Origin: an uncultured Elusimicrobia bacterium
GTDB lineage: Bacteria; Elusimicrobiota; Elusimicrobia; Elusimicrobiales; UBA9959
Length of the DNA stretch: 64,000 nt
Assembly (NCBI GenBank): GCA_903879915.1
Contig: CAIRNJ010000077.1
Location: forward strand, 27,800 to 91,799
Direction: 5' to 3'
A program made the translations under genes and the position numbers. Below the pieces are notes generated by a model that worked only from the letters and a program-made list of their open reading frames with translations, was not told the origin of the DNA and ran no database searches. Below are positions 53,636 through 62,903 of this stretch, piece by piece; positions within the stretch are counted from its first letter, which is position 1, and each line of letters opens with the position of its first letter.

Positions 53636-54427
53636 ATGAAACGCTTGAGTTTTATTCTTTCCGCCGCGCTGCTCCTGGGTTTTCTGCCCCGCGCGGGCGC
53701 CGACGACTGGACCGGGCTCGGCAACGGCCTGCCGGCCGCCGCAGCCGAATTCGTGGCAAACCCGCCGGCGCCGCTGTTCCGGGCGGAGGGCCCCCGCCAG
53801 CTTATCTGCGTGGACGCGGGCCACCCCAACAGCTTTAACAGCGGCCTGCAGCCGGTGAGCGGCACCAACGAGACGCATATAAACTGGCAGGTGGCGCTGA
53901 AGCTGGAACGCATATTGAAAGAGCGGGGCTTCGACGTGCTGATGACGAAAACGGCGGAACTGCAGTACGTCGAGAACAAGGAGCGGGCGCTGATGGCCAA
54001 CCGCGGCGGCGCTGCGCTGTGCGTGCACCTGCACTGCGAAAGCACCCCGGGCACGGGCTTCGCCATCTATTACCCCGACCGCCAGGGCGTGTACGAGTAC
54101 AAGAACGATCCCGACAACGGGTTCAAAGGGCCTTCCGGCCAGGTAATGACCGACAGCCTGGCGCTGGCCGGAGCGATGCGCAAAGGCATGGCGCAGGGGC
54201 TGGCCGGGAGCCTCTCCGACGGCGGAGTGCGCGGCGACTCGCGGACGCAGGTAGGGGCCAACCAGGGCGCGCTTACGTTCTCCATTTTCTCGAAGATCCC
54301 CACCATCACCATAGAGATGGCCGTGCTGACCAACCCGCGCGACGCGCGCTTTATAAAATCGGAGGAGGGGCAGGAAAAGACGGCGCAGGCCATAGCCGCC
54401 GGCATACTGCTTTACAGGACCCCGTAA
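53636..54427 (+). CDS. N-acetylmuramoyl-L-alanine amidase (Amidase_3), secreted
   Basis: A 263 aa protein with a signal peptide (residues 1-22). Zinc ligands are His63 in CVDAGHPN, Glu79 in NETHINW and His131 or His133 in CVHLHCES; the catalytic Glu follows in TITIEMAVLTNPRDA. It cleaves the amide between MurNAc and the stem peptide. A KGPSGQVMTDSLALAGAMR insert is typical of the family. An intrinsic terminator follows. The leader from TAAAAT (53614-53619) would be about 10 bases. Confidence 0.9.
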   Translation: MKRLSFILSAALLLGFLPRAGADDWTGLGNGLPAAAAEFVANPPAPLFRAEGPRQLICVDAGHPNSFNSGLQPVSGTNETHINWQVALKLERILKERGFDVLMTKTAELQYVENKERALMANRGGAALCVHLHCESTPGTGFAIYYPDRQGVYEYKNDPDNGFKGPSGQVMTDSLALAGAMRKGMAQGLAGSLSDGGVRGDSRTQVGANQGALTFSIFSKIPTITIEMAVLTNPRDARFIKSEEGQEKTAQAIAAGILLYRTP

Positions 54428-54457
54428 AGACAGCGCCGTTATCCCGGCCCATGAAAA

Positions 54458-54489
54458 AAACCGCGCCCGGATGAGCGCGGTTTGTTTTT
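54458..54489 (+). terminator. Intrinsic terminator of amidase gene
   Basis: AAACCGCGC (54458-54466) pairs with GCGCGGTTT (54475-54483) across an 8-base loop, then GTTTTT. It lies between convergent genes and may serve both. Confidence 0.85.
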
Positions 54490-54503
54490 GCGCAGGCGGG
54501 CGG

Positions 54504-55379
54504 TCAGCGCAGCTTTTTAGCTTTCAGGTACTCTATCAGGGCCGCCGGGTAATCGGTTATGATGGCGTCGGCGCCCTCAGCTATGGCCAGGTCCCAGTCC
54601 TTGGGCGTATTTAACGTCCAGGGCGCCACCTGTATGCCTGCCTCGTGGGCTTCCTTTATCGAATCCGCGGTCATCCAGGTGTAGTCGGGGCTCCAGATGT
54701 CGGCCTTGGCGCTTTTCAGGGCCGGCACTATGTCCACCAGCTCTTCGTAGGTAAGCTGGGAGGTGCGTATTTCCGGCACCAGCTTCTTCATTTCCTTGAG
54801 CGTGCGCACGTCGAAAGACTGCAGTATCACCCGCCTCTGCATGCCGTGCTTTTTTACTACGCCCGCCATCAGTTTTACGAACTCGGCCGGCGCGGGGGTG
54901 AGTTCCGGCTGGCTCGGGAAGATCTTCGTCTCTGTGTTGAACTGCACTTTGGCGGCGGCCGGCTGCGTGGAGGCCTCCACCAGCGCGAACACCTCGTCCA
55001 GCGTGGGGATGCGCGCGCCGGGGGCCGGCACCTGCTCCGGGAATTTCGGGTGGGGGAGCGAGCCGCAGTCGTATTTTTTCACTTCTTCCAGCGTCAGCGA
55101 GCGGATGGGCAGCGGCTTCTCCGGCGGTTTACCGTCGGGGCCCAGGCAGCGCTCGGGGGTAATGGCAGGCTCGTGGGAGATCACGATAACGTCGTCCCTG
55201 GTGACGCCCATGTCCATTTCCAGCACGTCCACGCCGGCGCGCAGGGCTTCCGCGAAGGCGGGCAGCGTGTTCTCCGGGCGCGTGCCGCGGGTGCCGCGGT
55301 GCCCGTGCACTTCAACGGCCCGCGCCGCGGCGCAGGAGAAAAGCAGGACGGCGAAAGCGGGGAACAGTATTTTTTTCAT
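54504..55379 (-). CDS. Secreted glycerophosphodiester phosphodiesterase
   Basis: A 291 aa protein with a signal peptide (MKKILFPAFAVLLFSCAAARA). The catalytic motif HGHRGTRGTRPENT (His27, Arg28) and VLEMDMGVTRDD plus ISHEPAI match GlpQ-type periplasmic enzymes. It releases glycerol-3-phosphate from phospholipid headgroups. A longer insert (PERCLGPDGKPPEKPLPI and VKKYDCGSLPHPKFPEQ) carries two Cys, as in GlpQ. The Cys in the signal could be a lipobox, but LFSC is atypical. Confidence 0.92.
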   Translation of the reverse strand: MKKILFPAFAVLLFSCAAARAVEVHGHRGTRGTRPENTLPAFAEALRAGVDVLEMDMGVTRDDVIVISHEPAITPERCLGPDGKPPEKPLPIRSLTLEEVKKYDCGSLPHPKFPEQVPAPGARIPTLDEVFALVEASTQPAAAKVQFNTETKIFPSQPELTPAPAEFVKLMAGVVKKHGMQRRVILQSFDVRTLKEMKKLVPEIRTSQLTYEELVDIVPALKSAKADIWSPDYTWMTADSIKEAHEAGIQVAPWTLNTPKDWDLAIAEGADAIITDYPAALIEYLKAKKLR

Positions 55380-55461
55380 TTAACCCTCCGGTGGCTGTTC
55401 CTGAATAATAGGATAATTGGAGTTGCGTTGGCAATTTGGAACGGGGAATTTGCGCAAATGT

Positions 55462-55467
55462 TATAAT
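55462..55467 (+). promoter_or_regulatory. -10 hexamer of TMTC-like gene (leaderless type)
   Basis: Perfect TATAAT, then seven bases and ATG at 55475; no ribosome site. A transcript beginning at the ATG is expected. Confidence 0.5.
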
Positions 55468-55474
55468 TGCCGCA

Positions 55475-57151
55475 ATGCCCGGTAAAACTGTCAGCATAGA
55501 TACGCGCGGCCGCGGCTTTTTCGCCGCGCTGGCGCTGACGGCGCTTTTGTTCGCCTGGACGGCGGTGGGGCCGTGCCTGGACAACGGCTTCATCAACTGG
55601 GACGAAACGCTGTATATCCTGAACAACCCGAAGATAAAAACGCTTACGCCGGCCGGCGTCAGGACCATCTTCACGTCGCGCGACCTGGAGCTGTATTCCC
55701 CGCTGTCCACGCTGAGCTACGCGGTCAATTACCGGTTTTCCGGACTCTCGCCGAAAGGGTACCACGCTGCCGCCATCGCGCTGCATCTCGCCAACACGCT
55801 GCTGGTGATGTTCCTGGTCCGCCTGCTGCTGCCCGGGGTCTGGCCGGCTTTCCTGTGCGGTCTTTTTTTCGGGGTGCACCCGGCCCACGTGGAATCGGTG
55901 GCCTGGGCGGCGGAAAGGAAAGACCTGCTGTACGCGTTCTTCTACCTGCTGGCGCTGTGCGCCTACGCGCGGGGCCTGGGGCGCGGGGACCGGTGGAAGT
56001 ATTATGCCGCCGCGCTGGGGCTGTTCGCCTGCTCGCTGCTGTCCAAGCCCATGGCCGTTACGCTGCCGCTGGCGCTGCTCCTGATAGACTGCCTTAAGCT
56101 GGAAAAGCTGCGCCTGCGGGACTGGCTTAACAAGGCGCCTTTCTTTATCGCGGCGGCGGTCTTTTCCGCGGCCGCTATGCCCGCGGCCGACGCCGCGGCG
56201 CAATGGGCGCCTTTCTCCAGGCGCCTGGCGGTGGCCGTTTATAACCTCGGGTTCTACGTATACACGCTGGTCTGGCCTTTCAACCTGTCGGCCATGTACG
56301 TGCGGCCGCTGGGCGGAGAGCGGCTCATCTACGCTGCCGCAGCCTGCGTGGCGGCGGCCGCCGGCGCCTTATTGTTCTATTGCCGCCGCAACAGGACGGT
56401 GCTGTTCGGAGCGGGTTTCTACGCGGCCATGCTGCTGCCGGTGCTGCAGTTCTTCCCGTTCGGCCCGGTGATCTCCGCGGACAGATATACGTACCTGTCC
56501 TCGCTGGGCATTTTTATCGCCGCGGCCGCGGCCGGGGCGGGCGTCTGGGCGCGGGCCGGAGAGCAGCGGCGCAAGATCCTTGCCGTTCTGATAGCGCTGG
56601 CCGCGCTGGGCTTTACAGTGGCGGCGCGCGTGCGCTGCGCTGTGTGGAAGGACAGCGTTACCCTGTGGACCGACACGCTGCACAAACAGCCCGCAGCCGG
56701 CCCGGCGCTGGTAAGTCTCTGTTCCGCGTACCTGCAGGGCGGCCTGGAGGAGCAGGCCGCCGCCTGTCTGGGCGAGGCCATACGGCGCTACCCGGGTAAG
56801 GACGATAACTATTACAACCTCGGGCTGCTGCTGTTCAAAAAAGGCGACTACACGGCGGCGCGGAAATATTTCGAGAGGACGCTGGAGCTGAACGGCGGGC
56901 ACGCTAAAGCCCTGCTGATGATGGGGCATCTTGCGCTGCTGAACCGCGACTCCGCCGCCGCCGAGCGCTTCTGCCTGCGGTCGCTAGAGAGCGACGGGGC
57001 CGACGCGCCCGCGCTGCGCATCCTGGCCGGCATCGCCGCCGCGCGCGGGGATAAAGCCGGCGCGCTGGAGTATTACGGGCGCGCCCTGGCGGTGGACCCC
57101 GCCGACCTTAAGACCAGAGAGGCCGCCGCGGCGCTGCGCGGCCGGCGGTAG
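55475..57151 (+). CDS. TMTC-like membrane glycosyltransferase with TPR repeats
   Basis: A 558 aa protein with about ten membrane helices; GFINWDETLYILNNP carries the acidic loop pair, followed by GYHAAAIALHLANTLLV and FGVHPAHVESVAWAAERKD. At the C-terminus are 3-4 TPR units (ARKYFERTLELNGGHAKAL, AERFCLRSLESDGADAPAL). It is the third paralogue, with 37869 and 47729. Function as a lipid-linked-sugar-dependent protein glycosyltransferase is inferred from the PMT/TMTC resemblance. ATG 55475 is chosen; TTG at 55436 is upstream of the -10 box. The TatD-type gene begins one base after its stop. Confidence 0.75.
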   Translation: MPGKTVSIDTRGRGFFAALALTALLFAWTAVGPCLDNGFINWDETLYILNNPKIKTLTPAGVRTIFTSRDLELYSPLSTLSYAVNYRFSGLSPKGYHAAAIALHLANTLLVMFLVRLLLPGVWPAFLCGLFFGVHPAHVESVAWAAERKDLLYAFFYLLALCAYARGLGRGDRWKYYAAALGLFACSLLSKPMAVTLPLALLLIDCLKLEKLRLRDWLNKAPFFIAAAVFSAAAMPAADAAAQWAPFSRRLAVAVYNLGFYVYTLVWPFNLSAMYVRPLGGERLIYAAAACVAAAAGALLFYCRRNRTVLFGAGFYAAMLLPVLQFFPFGPVISADRYTYLSSLGIFIAAAAAGAGVWARAGEQRRKILAVLIALAALGFTVAARVRCAVWKDSVTLWTDTLHKQPAAGPALVSLCSAYLQGGLEEQAAACLGEAIRRYPGKDDNYYNLGLLLFKKGDYTAARKYFERTLELNGGHAKALLMMGHLALLNRDSAAAERFCLRSLESDGADAPALRILAGIAAARGDKAGALEYYGRALAVDPADLKTREAAAALRGRR

Positions 57152-57152
57152 C

Positions 57153-57899
57153 ATGCTGTATTTCGACGCGCACAACCACCTGCAGGACTATCCCTCCGCG
57201 GCCGCGCTGGCCGCGGCGCTGGCCGCCGCTCCGCCCGGCGGCATGCTGTGCTGCGCCACGCGCCCGGGCGACTGGCGGCGGGTGCTGGAGATAGCCGCCG
57301 GCGATAAAAGAATAACGCCGTGCCTGGGCGTGCACCCGTGGTTCGCCGCCGAAGCCGCCGCCGGCTGGCTGGAGGACCTGGAGGCGGCGCTGCCGGGCGC
57401 GCCGGCCTGTATAGGGGAGATCGGCCTGGACGGCGCGCGGCCCGCGCCCGGGCAGGAAGAAATATTCCGGGCGCAGCTGGGGCTGGCGAAAAAGCTCGGC
57501 CGCCCGGCGGTGATCCATTGCGTTAAAAGCTGGGGCCGGCTGACGGCCATCCTCAAAGAGCTGCGCCCCGCGGCGTTCATGCTGCATTCCTACGGCGGGT
57601 CCGCGGAACTGGCGGCCGAGCTGGCGGAGCTGGGCGGGTATTTTTCTTTCAGCGGGACGATAATGGAGCCGGGCCGGGCGAAGCTGCGCGCGGCGCTGGC
57701 CGCCGTCCCGCGCGGCCGGCTGCTGTTCGAAACCGACTCGCCGGCGCCCGGGGCGGGCAGCTGGCGGCGGGGCCCGGCCGGGATAATAGAAGTGGCGGCC
57801 GCGGCGGCCGCGCTGCTGGGCGTGCCGGCCGAGGAACTGGCGGAACTTTCCTATAACAACGGGCGCGCATTTACGGGCCGGTGCGGCCGGTCCCGGTAA
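57153..57899 (+). CDS. TatD-family metal-dependent hydrolase
   Basis: A 248 aa TIM-barrel protein: MLYFDAHNHLQDY has the metal histidines His7 and His9, GEIGLDG the bridging Glu, AVIHCVKSW and MLHSYGG further His residues, and FETDSPAP the Asp. TatD proteins are 3'-5' DNA exonucleases or related phosphohydrolases. The chain is shorter than E. coli TatD (260 aa) but complete. It is one base from the TMTC-like stop. Confidence 0.85.
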   Translation: MLYFDAHNHLQDYPSAAALAAALAAAPPGGMLCCATRPGDWRRVLEIAAGDKRITPCLGVHPWFAAEAAAGWLEDLEAALPGAPACIGEIGLDGARPAPGQEEIFRAQLGLAKKLGRPAVIHCVKSWGRLTAILKELRPAAFMLHSYGGSAELAAELAELGGYFSFSGTIMEPGRAKLRAALAAVPRGRLLFETDSPAPGAGSWRRGPAGIIEVAAAAAALLGVPAEELAELSYNNGRAFTGRCGRSR

Positions 57900-57962
57900 A
57901 TTGCGCGCCCGCTGTCAGGTCCGTGTCCGCGTTGCCGGACAAGTCCCCTTTATGAAACTCCC

Positions 57963-60707
57963 TTAATGCGCCGCCGGTGCGGCCGCTTTCGTTTTGGCGC
58001 CGGCGAAGTCGCCGGCCTGCACGAAGGTCAATTTGGCCGGCAGGATATGGCGCGCGAAAGCCTCCTGCAGCTGCTGCGGCGTCAAAGCCGCCACCTTTTT
58101 CTCGAGGTCGCCGTACCAGGCCATGGTGCGGCCTACGTACTCGTTGCGCGCCAGGCGCTGCACCAGCCGCGAGTCCTGCGAGCGCTCCACGCGGCGGGCC
58201 TGCAGCCAGCCGGCCTTGGCCTCGCGCACTTCGTCGGCGGTGAAGCCGCTCTTTATGATCCGGTCCAGTTCCTCGCGGAACGCCTTCTCCAGCTTCGCGG
58301 CGTTCTCGGGGTTGTAGATGGCGTTCGCCTGGAAGCCGCCCAGCTTGTCCAGCGCGTCCGCCCAGAAGTAGGAGCCCACGCCGTAGCTGAGGCCTTCTTT
58401 CTGGCGGATGCGGGCGGCCAGGCGGGAGTTCAGGAAGCCGCCGCCGGTCATGAAGTTGGCCAGCACCAGCGCCGGGTAGTCGGGGTCGTCGTCGCGCAGC
58501 GCTAAGTTCATGCCCAGCAGCATGTTGGCGTTGGCCTTGTCGGGAGTTTGAATGATGAGCTGCACCGGCGCCACTTCCTGGTAAGCCGTAACTATGCGCT
58601 CGAACGGTTTGGCGCTGGTCCAGCCGCCGAACAGTTCCTCCGCCAGCGCCGTAACTTCCGCCGGGTCGAAGTCGCCCACCAGCGCCAGCTGGCCGGACGA
58701 GGCGCCGAAGTAGTCCCTGTGGAACGCTTTCACCGCGTCCAGGCCGGCGGCCGCGATCCGCTCTATCCGTTCCTCGGGGGTGGCGTTGTAGCGTATATCT
58801 TCGGGCGGGAAAGGGTTGAGGTGGCGCTCGTACGCCGTCCCCGCTACGGCCTCGGGCTGGTGCCGCTCTTCCTCTATGGCGGCCAGCTCCTCCTGCCTGA
58901 GGGTTTCGAATTCCTCCGCCGGGAAGGCCGGCTCGCGCAGGATCTCGGCCGTCAGCAGCAGCGCCGCGGCCAGGTGGGTGCGGTCCGTCTCCAGGGTGGT
59001 GTAGCCGCCCGTTACGGAGGCGCGGGTGTTGAGCTTGTCGAACTCGTCCTGGATCTGCTGGCGGGTGTGATGCAGCGTGCCGCGCATCAGCATGGAATCC
59101 GTCAGGTCCTTGGCCGTGGCGAGCCCTTTAAGGCTCTGCTCCGTGCCCATGTTCAGGCTCAGGCTTACCCGCACGGCCGCGCCGCGCGTTCTCTTCGGCA
59201 GCAGCGCCAGCTTAAGCCCGCCTTTCAGCGCGGCATGGCTGGTGCGCCGGTCGATATTGTCCGTGGACGGATCGAAGGCCTCGCCGGCGGCCAGCGCCTC
59301 TCCGCCCTTGTAGTCCTTGACCAGCGCGGCGATATCGGCGGTGGCGGGGACCTCGGCCCGGTCCGGCTTCTCCGTGGGGTAGAACAGCCCCAGCGTGCGG
59401 TTGCTGGGCTTTAGGTAGGCGGCGGCCGCGCGCTGCACGTCGGCGGCGGTGACCATCTTGAGCCAGTCGCGCTTCATGAAGAACAGGCGCCAGTCGCCCT
59501 CAGCCATCGACTCCGACATCTGCAGGCCTACGCGCTCGGACGACTTCAGCGTCAGGTCCACTTCCTTGAGCAGCGCTACGCGCGCCCTTTCCACGTCCTC
59601 AGCGCCGAACGCGCCGGCCGCGGCTTCTTCCACGATCTTGAGCATGATGTCGCGCGCCTCTTCCAGGGAATTTTCCTTGCGGACGATGGCGCCGAAGATA
59701 ATAAGGCCCGGCTCGTGCAGCGCGTAATTGAAGCCGTAGGCGGCCGACGCTTTCTTCGTCTCCACCAGGGCCTTGTACAGGCGGCCGGAGGGAGTGTCGC
59801 CGAGGATATAGGCGAGCACGTCCAGCGCCACGCTGTCCCGCATGGAGGCGGCGGGGATATGGTAGGCCGCCATCGCGGCCTGCGTGTCGCCCACCCGCCG
59901 CAGGGTCACCAGGCGCTCGCCGTCCTGCACGGGTTCCTGGGTGTAGGTGTTGGGCAGCGCGCGCGCGGGCCTGGGGATGGCGCCGAACTTCGCCTGGATA
60001 AGGGGCAGCGTTTTGGCGGGGTCGAAGTCGCCGGCCACCACCAGCACCGCGTTGTCGGGCTGGTACCAGTTCCTGTAGAACGCCTGCAGCCGCTCTATGG
60101 GCACGTTCTCGATGTCGGCGCGGGAGCCGATGATGGCCTTCCCGTAATTATGCCAGAGGTAGGCGGTGGACATCACCCTCTCCATCAGGACGGACTGCGG
60201 GTCGTTCTCGCCGCTCTCGAATTCGTTGCGCACCACCGTCATCTCGGAATCCAGGTCCTTCTTCGCTATGAAGCTGTTGACCATCCGTTCGGCTTCCAGG
60301 TCCAGCGCCCAGTCGAGGTTCTCGGCGGTGGCGCCGAAGGTCTCGAAATAATTGGTGCGGTCGTAGCTGGTGCTGCCGTTGGGGGAGGCGCCGTGCGCGG
60401 TGAGCTCCTGCGGCACGTTCGGGTGGCGCGGCGAGCCCTTGAACATCAGGTGCTCCAGCAGGTGGGCCATGCCCGTTTCGCCGTAGTTCTCGTTGCGCGA
60501 GCCCACCAGGTAAGTGACGTTGACCGTGATGGTCGGCTTGGTGGGGTCGGGGAAGAGCAGCACCTTCAGGCCGTTGTCGAGAGTATACTCGTCGATGCCC
60601 TCCACCGAAACTCCGCGCGCCGCGCCCTGCGGCGGCGCGGCCGCGGCTGACGCGGCGGCCGGGAAGAACAGAACGGCAAGGATGAGAGCGCAGAACCTGG
60701 TTTTCAT
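57963..60707 (-). CDS. Secreted M16 peptidase, double-domain
   Basis: A 914 aa protein with a signal peptide (residues 1-23). The first M16 half has the inverted zinc motif HLLEH (His82, Glu85, His86) and a downstream FESGEND Glu; the second half, from about residue 490, lacks the motif and forms the inactive lobe of the clam-shell. It cleaves short peptides or signal-peptide remnants in the periplasm. The length is typical for fused PqqL/pitrilysin-like pairs. AGGAG-like bases precede the ATG. Confidence 0.92.
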   Translation of the reverse strand: MKTRFCALILAVLFFPAAASAAAAPPQGAARGVSVEGIDEYTLDNGLKVLLFPDPTKPTITVNVTYLVGSRNENYGETGMAHLLEHLMFKGSPRHPNVPQELTAHGASPNGSTSYDRTNYFETFGATAENLDWALDLEAERMVNSFIAKKDLDSEMTVVRNEFESGENDPQSVLMERVMSTAYLWHNYGKAIIGSRADIENVPIERLQAFYRNWYQPDNAVLVVAGDFDPAKTLPLIQAKFGAIPRPARALPNTYTQEPVQDGERLVTLRRVGDTQAAMAAYHIPAASMRDSVALDVLAYILGDTPSGRLYKALVETKKASAAYGFNYALHEPGLIIFGAIVRKENSLEEARDIMLKIVEEAAAGAFGAEDVERARVALLKEVDLTLKSSERVGLQMSESMAEGDWRLFFMKRDWLKMVTAADVQRAAAAYLKPSNRTLGLFYPTEKPDRAEVPATADIAALVKDYKGGEALAAGEAFDPSTDNIDRRTSHAALKGGLKLALLPKRTRGAAVRVSLSLNMGTEQSLKGLATAKDLTDSMLMRGTLHHTRQQIQDEFDKLNTRASVTGGYTTLETDRTHLAAALLLTAEILREPAFPAEEFETLRQEELAAIEEERHQPEAVAGTAYERHLNPFPPEDIRYNATPEERIERIAAAGLDAVKAFHRDYFGASSGQLALVGDFDPAEVTALAEELFGGWTSAKPFERIVTAYQEVAPVQLIIQTPDKANANMLLGMNLALRDDDPDYPALVLANFMTGGGFLNSRLAARIRQKEGLSYGVGSYFWADALDKLGGFQANAIYNPENAAKLEKAFREELDRIIKSGFTADEVREAKAGWLQARRVERSQDSRLVQRLARNEYVGRTMAWYGDLEKKVAALTPQQLQEAFARHILPAKLTFVQAGDFAGAKTKAAAPAAH

Positions 60708-60748
60708 TAAGTGTCCTCCTGAAACGGCGGCTGGCCCGGCGGGCGGGA

Positions 60749-62065
60749 TCAGAACCTGGCCGCTATGGCCGCGTGCTTTTCCAGCGCCTGCCAGACGAAA
60801 TTAGCGTACAGCAGCAGCGTGAGCGCCGCGGGCGCGGCGAGTTCTTTGCGCAGCGCGGGCGCCTGCGGCCCTTTCAGGCCCGCTATTATGCCCGGCAGCA
60901 GGGACAGGCCGTAAGCGCCGAGGATGATGATGAACGGCACCAGCTGGTACCTCATCCTGCCTGTCGCGAAGAAAAGCGTTATGAAGACCAGCGTGTTCAC
61001 GGCGATTATCAGGTGCGAGACCAGCGCTTTTTTATCCTTCCGGGAGAAGAACGCGCCCAGTATCAGCGCCGGGAACAGCGCCATGTGGGTCAGGATGCTG
61101 AGGAAAAAGAAAGTTCTTTTCAGCGGGTAAGGGCCGTTGTTCATGTCGAAATGCGTGCGGAGCGACCAGTACTTGGAAAGCTTTAAAAAGAACAGCTGCG
61201 CTTCCCTGCCGGGATTGTTGCGTATGAACTCCCTGGCCAGGCGCTGCGCTATGTCCGTTCTTTGCTTCAGGCTCAGCGAAGGATCGCGCTCGAAATCCCC
61301 GTAAGGGGTGTCGAGATAGTCGAAATCCGCGCCGCCTTTGGCGTACGGGTTGTGGCCCAGGAACAGCGAGCCGCCTTCGTGCGCCGTGATCAGCACGAAG
61401 CCCTTGTGCACCCGGTAGTTACGGGCGGTCCAGGGGGCTATGGCGAGGAAAGTGCAGGCGGTGAAGGTCAGGAGCGTCCTGGCCGCGGTCTTTTTTTCCG
61501 CCCTGAGATACAGCCACAGGAGGATGGCCGGCAGGGAGATCAGGTACACCCCTTTGGTCAGGCAGGTCAGCCCGAAAAGCAGCCCGGCCAATGCCGCCGG
61601 TTTTTTGACCAGAAGCAGGTAGATCACCAGCGACAGCAGGAAAATGCCGAGGGTTTCGGCCATAAGAACGCCGGCGTACGAGGCCATGTCCGCGTAAAAA
61701 CAGGAGACAGCCAGGGCTATCACGGCCGGCGCGCGGCCGAAAATTTCTTTCGTAATGAGGTATATTAAAAAACAGGTCAGGACGGAGACCGCGGCCTGGG
61801 TGAAATAAACGGCCAGCAAGCCGCCGCCGGTGAGATAAGAGACGGCCGCCATGAACATGGGGTAGACCGGGGGCCAGTCCATGGAATAAGTGCCGTTGTT
61901 CAGGATCTCCAGGCGCCCCTGGTCGTAGAACGCCATATCGTTCCAGGGGGCAACGCCGGCCGCCGCCCAGACGTATAGGAGCCGGAACAGCAGCCCGGCC
62001 AATAACAGCAGCGACAGGTAATTTCTTTCCTGCCTTATCCACGCTGTCAGCCGGTCTGTGCGCAT
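60749..62065 (-). CDS. ArnT/GT39-like membrane glycosyltransferase
   Basis: A 438 aa protein with about 10-11 membrane helices. The first extracellular loop PWNDMAFYDQGRLEILN with its Asp pair, DWPPVYPMFMAAVSYLTGG and the second-half segment APWTARNYRVHKGFVLITAHEGG are typical of the ArnT/PMT_2 family that transfers sugars from polyprenyl phosphate to lipids or proteins. Acceptor unknown. GAGAGGAAGG precedes the ATG. Confidence 0.85.
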   Translation of the reverse strand: MRTDRLTAWIRQERNYLSLLLLAGLLFRLLYVWAAAGVAPWNDMAFYDQGRLEILNNGTYSMDWPPVYPMFMAAVSYLTGGGLLAVYFTQAAVSVLTCFLIYLITKEIFGRAPAVIALAVSCFYADMASYAGVLMAETLGIFLLSLVIYLLLVKKPAALAGLLFGLTCLTKGVYLISLPAILLWLYLRAEKKTAARTLLTFTACTFLAIAPWTARNYRVHKGFVLITAHEGGSLFLGHNPYAKGGADFDYLDTPYGDFERDPSLSLKQRTDIAQRLAREFIRNNPGREAQLFFLKLSKYWSLRTHFDMNNGPYPLKRTFFFLSILTHMALFPALILGAFFSRKDKKALVSHLIIAVNTLVFITLFFATGRMRYQLVPFIIILGAYGLSLLPGIIAGLKGPQAPALRKELAAPAALTLLLYANFVWQALEKHAAIAARF

Positions 62066-62129
62066 GCCTTCCTCTCCCCGCCCGTCCGGGGCGTAAAATG
62101 GTAATTAATTATACTTTTTTAGCCGCGTC

Positions 62130-62858
62130 TTACCGCGGCCAATCCGGGAAGACGGCGCCGGCGGTTCCGGCAAGCAGGCAAACGTGGGTGCAGGGCGGGC
62201 TGTTCTTGGCCAGGTGCAGCGCGGCGGCCAGTTCCTTTAAGGCGGCCGGGGCCGGGCCGCCTGAAAGGCCGGCGGGATCGAGCGCGAGGATCACCCCGCC
62301 GTATTTATGACCGGTCTTCTTTCGTGAACTGTTCACCTGGCGGATCTTCTTGTCGTATTTCAGGCGGAGGTACTCTACGGCCGCCGCCGGCGGCCTTCCC
62401 GGCGCGGCCGGGCCGCCGGCCAGGTACGCCAGCGGGCCGGCCGCGCGGCCGGCCCGGAGGCAGCGCACTTCGAAAACATAAACGCCGTCCCCGCGCTGCC
62501 CTGAAATATCCGCGCCGGTACCGCCGCTTTGCCGGAGCAGGGTAAGCCCGGAAAAACCCTCGCGGGCCAGGAACAGGACCGCCCGCAGTTCGGCCAGCGC
62601 GGACCAGAACCGCTCCGGCGCCAGATCGTTCGGGTTGAACCCGGTAACGAACAGCGCTTCGCCGTCCGCGCAGCCCAGCGCCGCGGCGCCGTCCGCCAGC
62701 AGGCGCCCGATATTCCCGATAAAAGCCGGCGGGTCCTTTTTTAGCGCGGTCCGCAGGCCGGAAGGAGTTCTTAACGCGACGGACCGGGAAAAATATCCTT
62801 TGACCGCCCCCGGCAGCCCGGAGGAGGCGATAAACTCCAGCAGCTCTTTTTTAGTCAT
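62130..62858 (-). CDS. Hypothetical protein with PD-(D/E)xK nuclease-like motif
   Basis: A 242 aa soluble protein. The segment AELRAVLFLAREGFSGLTLL, then GADISGQRGDGVYVFEVRCL contains Glu90, Asp117 and Glu130-x-Arg132, in the order and spacing of PD-(D/E)xK nucleases, with Arg in place of Lys. The C-terminal half is Ala/Gly/Pro-rich. The functional class is a guess; no methyltransferase partner is near. The terminator of the upstream gene ends just before its ATG. Confidence 0.5.
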   Translation of the reverse strand: MTKKELLEFIASSGLPGAVKGYFSRSVALRTPSGLRTALKKDPPAFIGNIGRLLADGAAALGCADGEALFVTGFNPNDLAPERFWSALAELRAVLFLAREGFSGLTLLRQSGGTGADISGQRGDGVYVFEVRCLRAGRAAGPLAYLAGGPAAPGRPPAAAVEYLRLKYDKKIRQVNSSRKKTGHKYGGVILALDPAGLSGGPAPAALKELAAALHLAKNSPPCTHVCLLAGTAGAVFPDWPR

Positions 62859-62880
62859 AAAAAAACCGCCGTTCCGGCGG
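62859..62880 (-). terminator. Intrinsic terminator of endolysin gene
   Basis: CCGCCG-TTC-CGGCGG (62866-62880); on the minus strand it is followed by seven T that run into the next ATG. It separates the endolysin gene from the nuclease-like gene. Confidence 0.85.
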
Positions 62881-62903
62881 CTGTCTGAACGCGGCCGCGG
62901 CGG

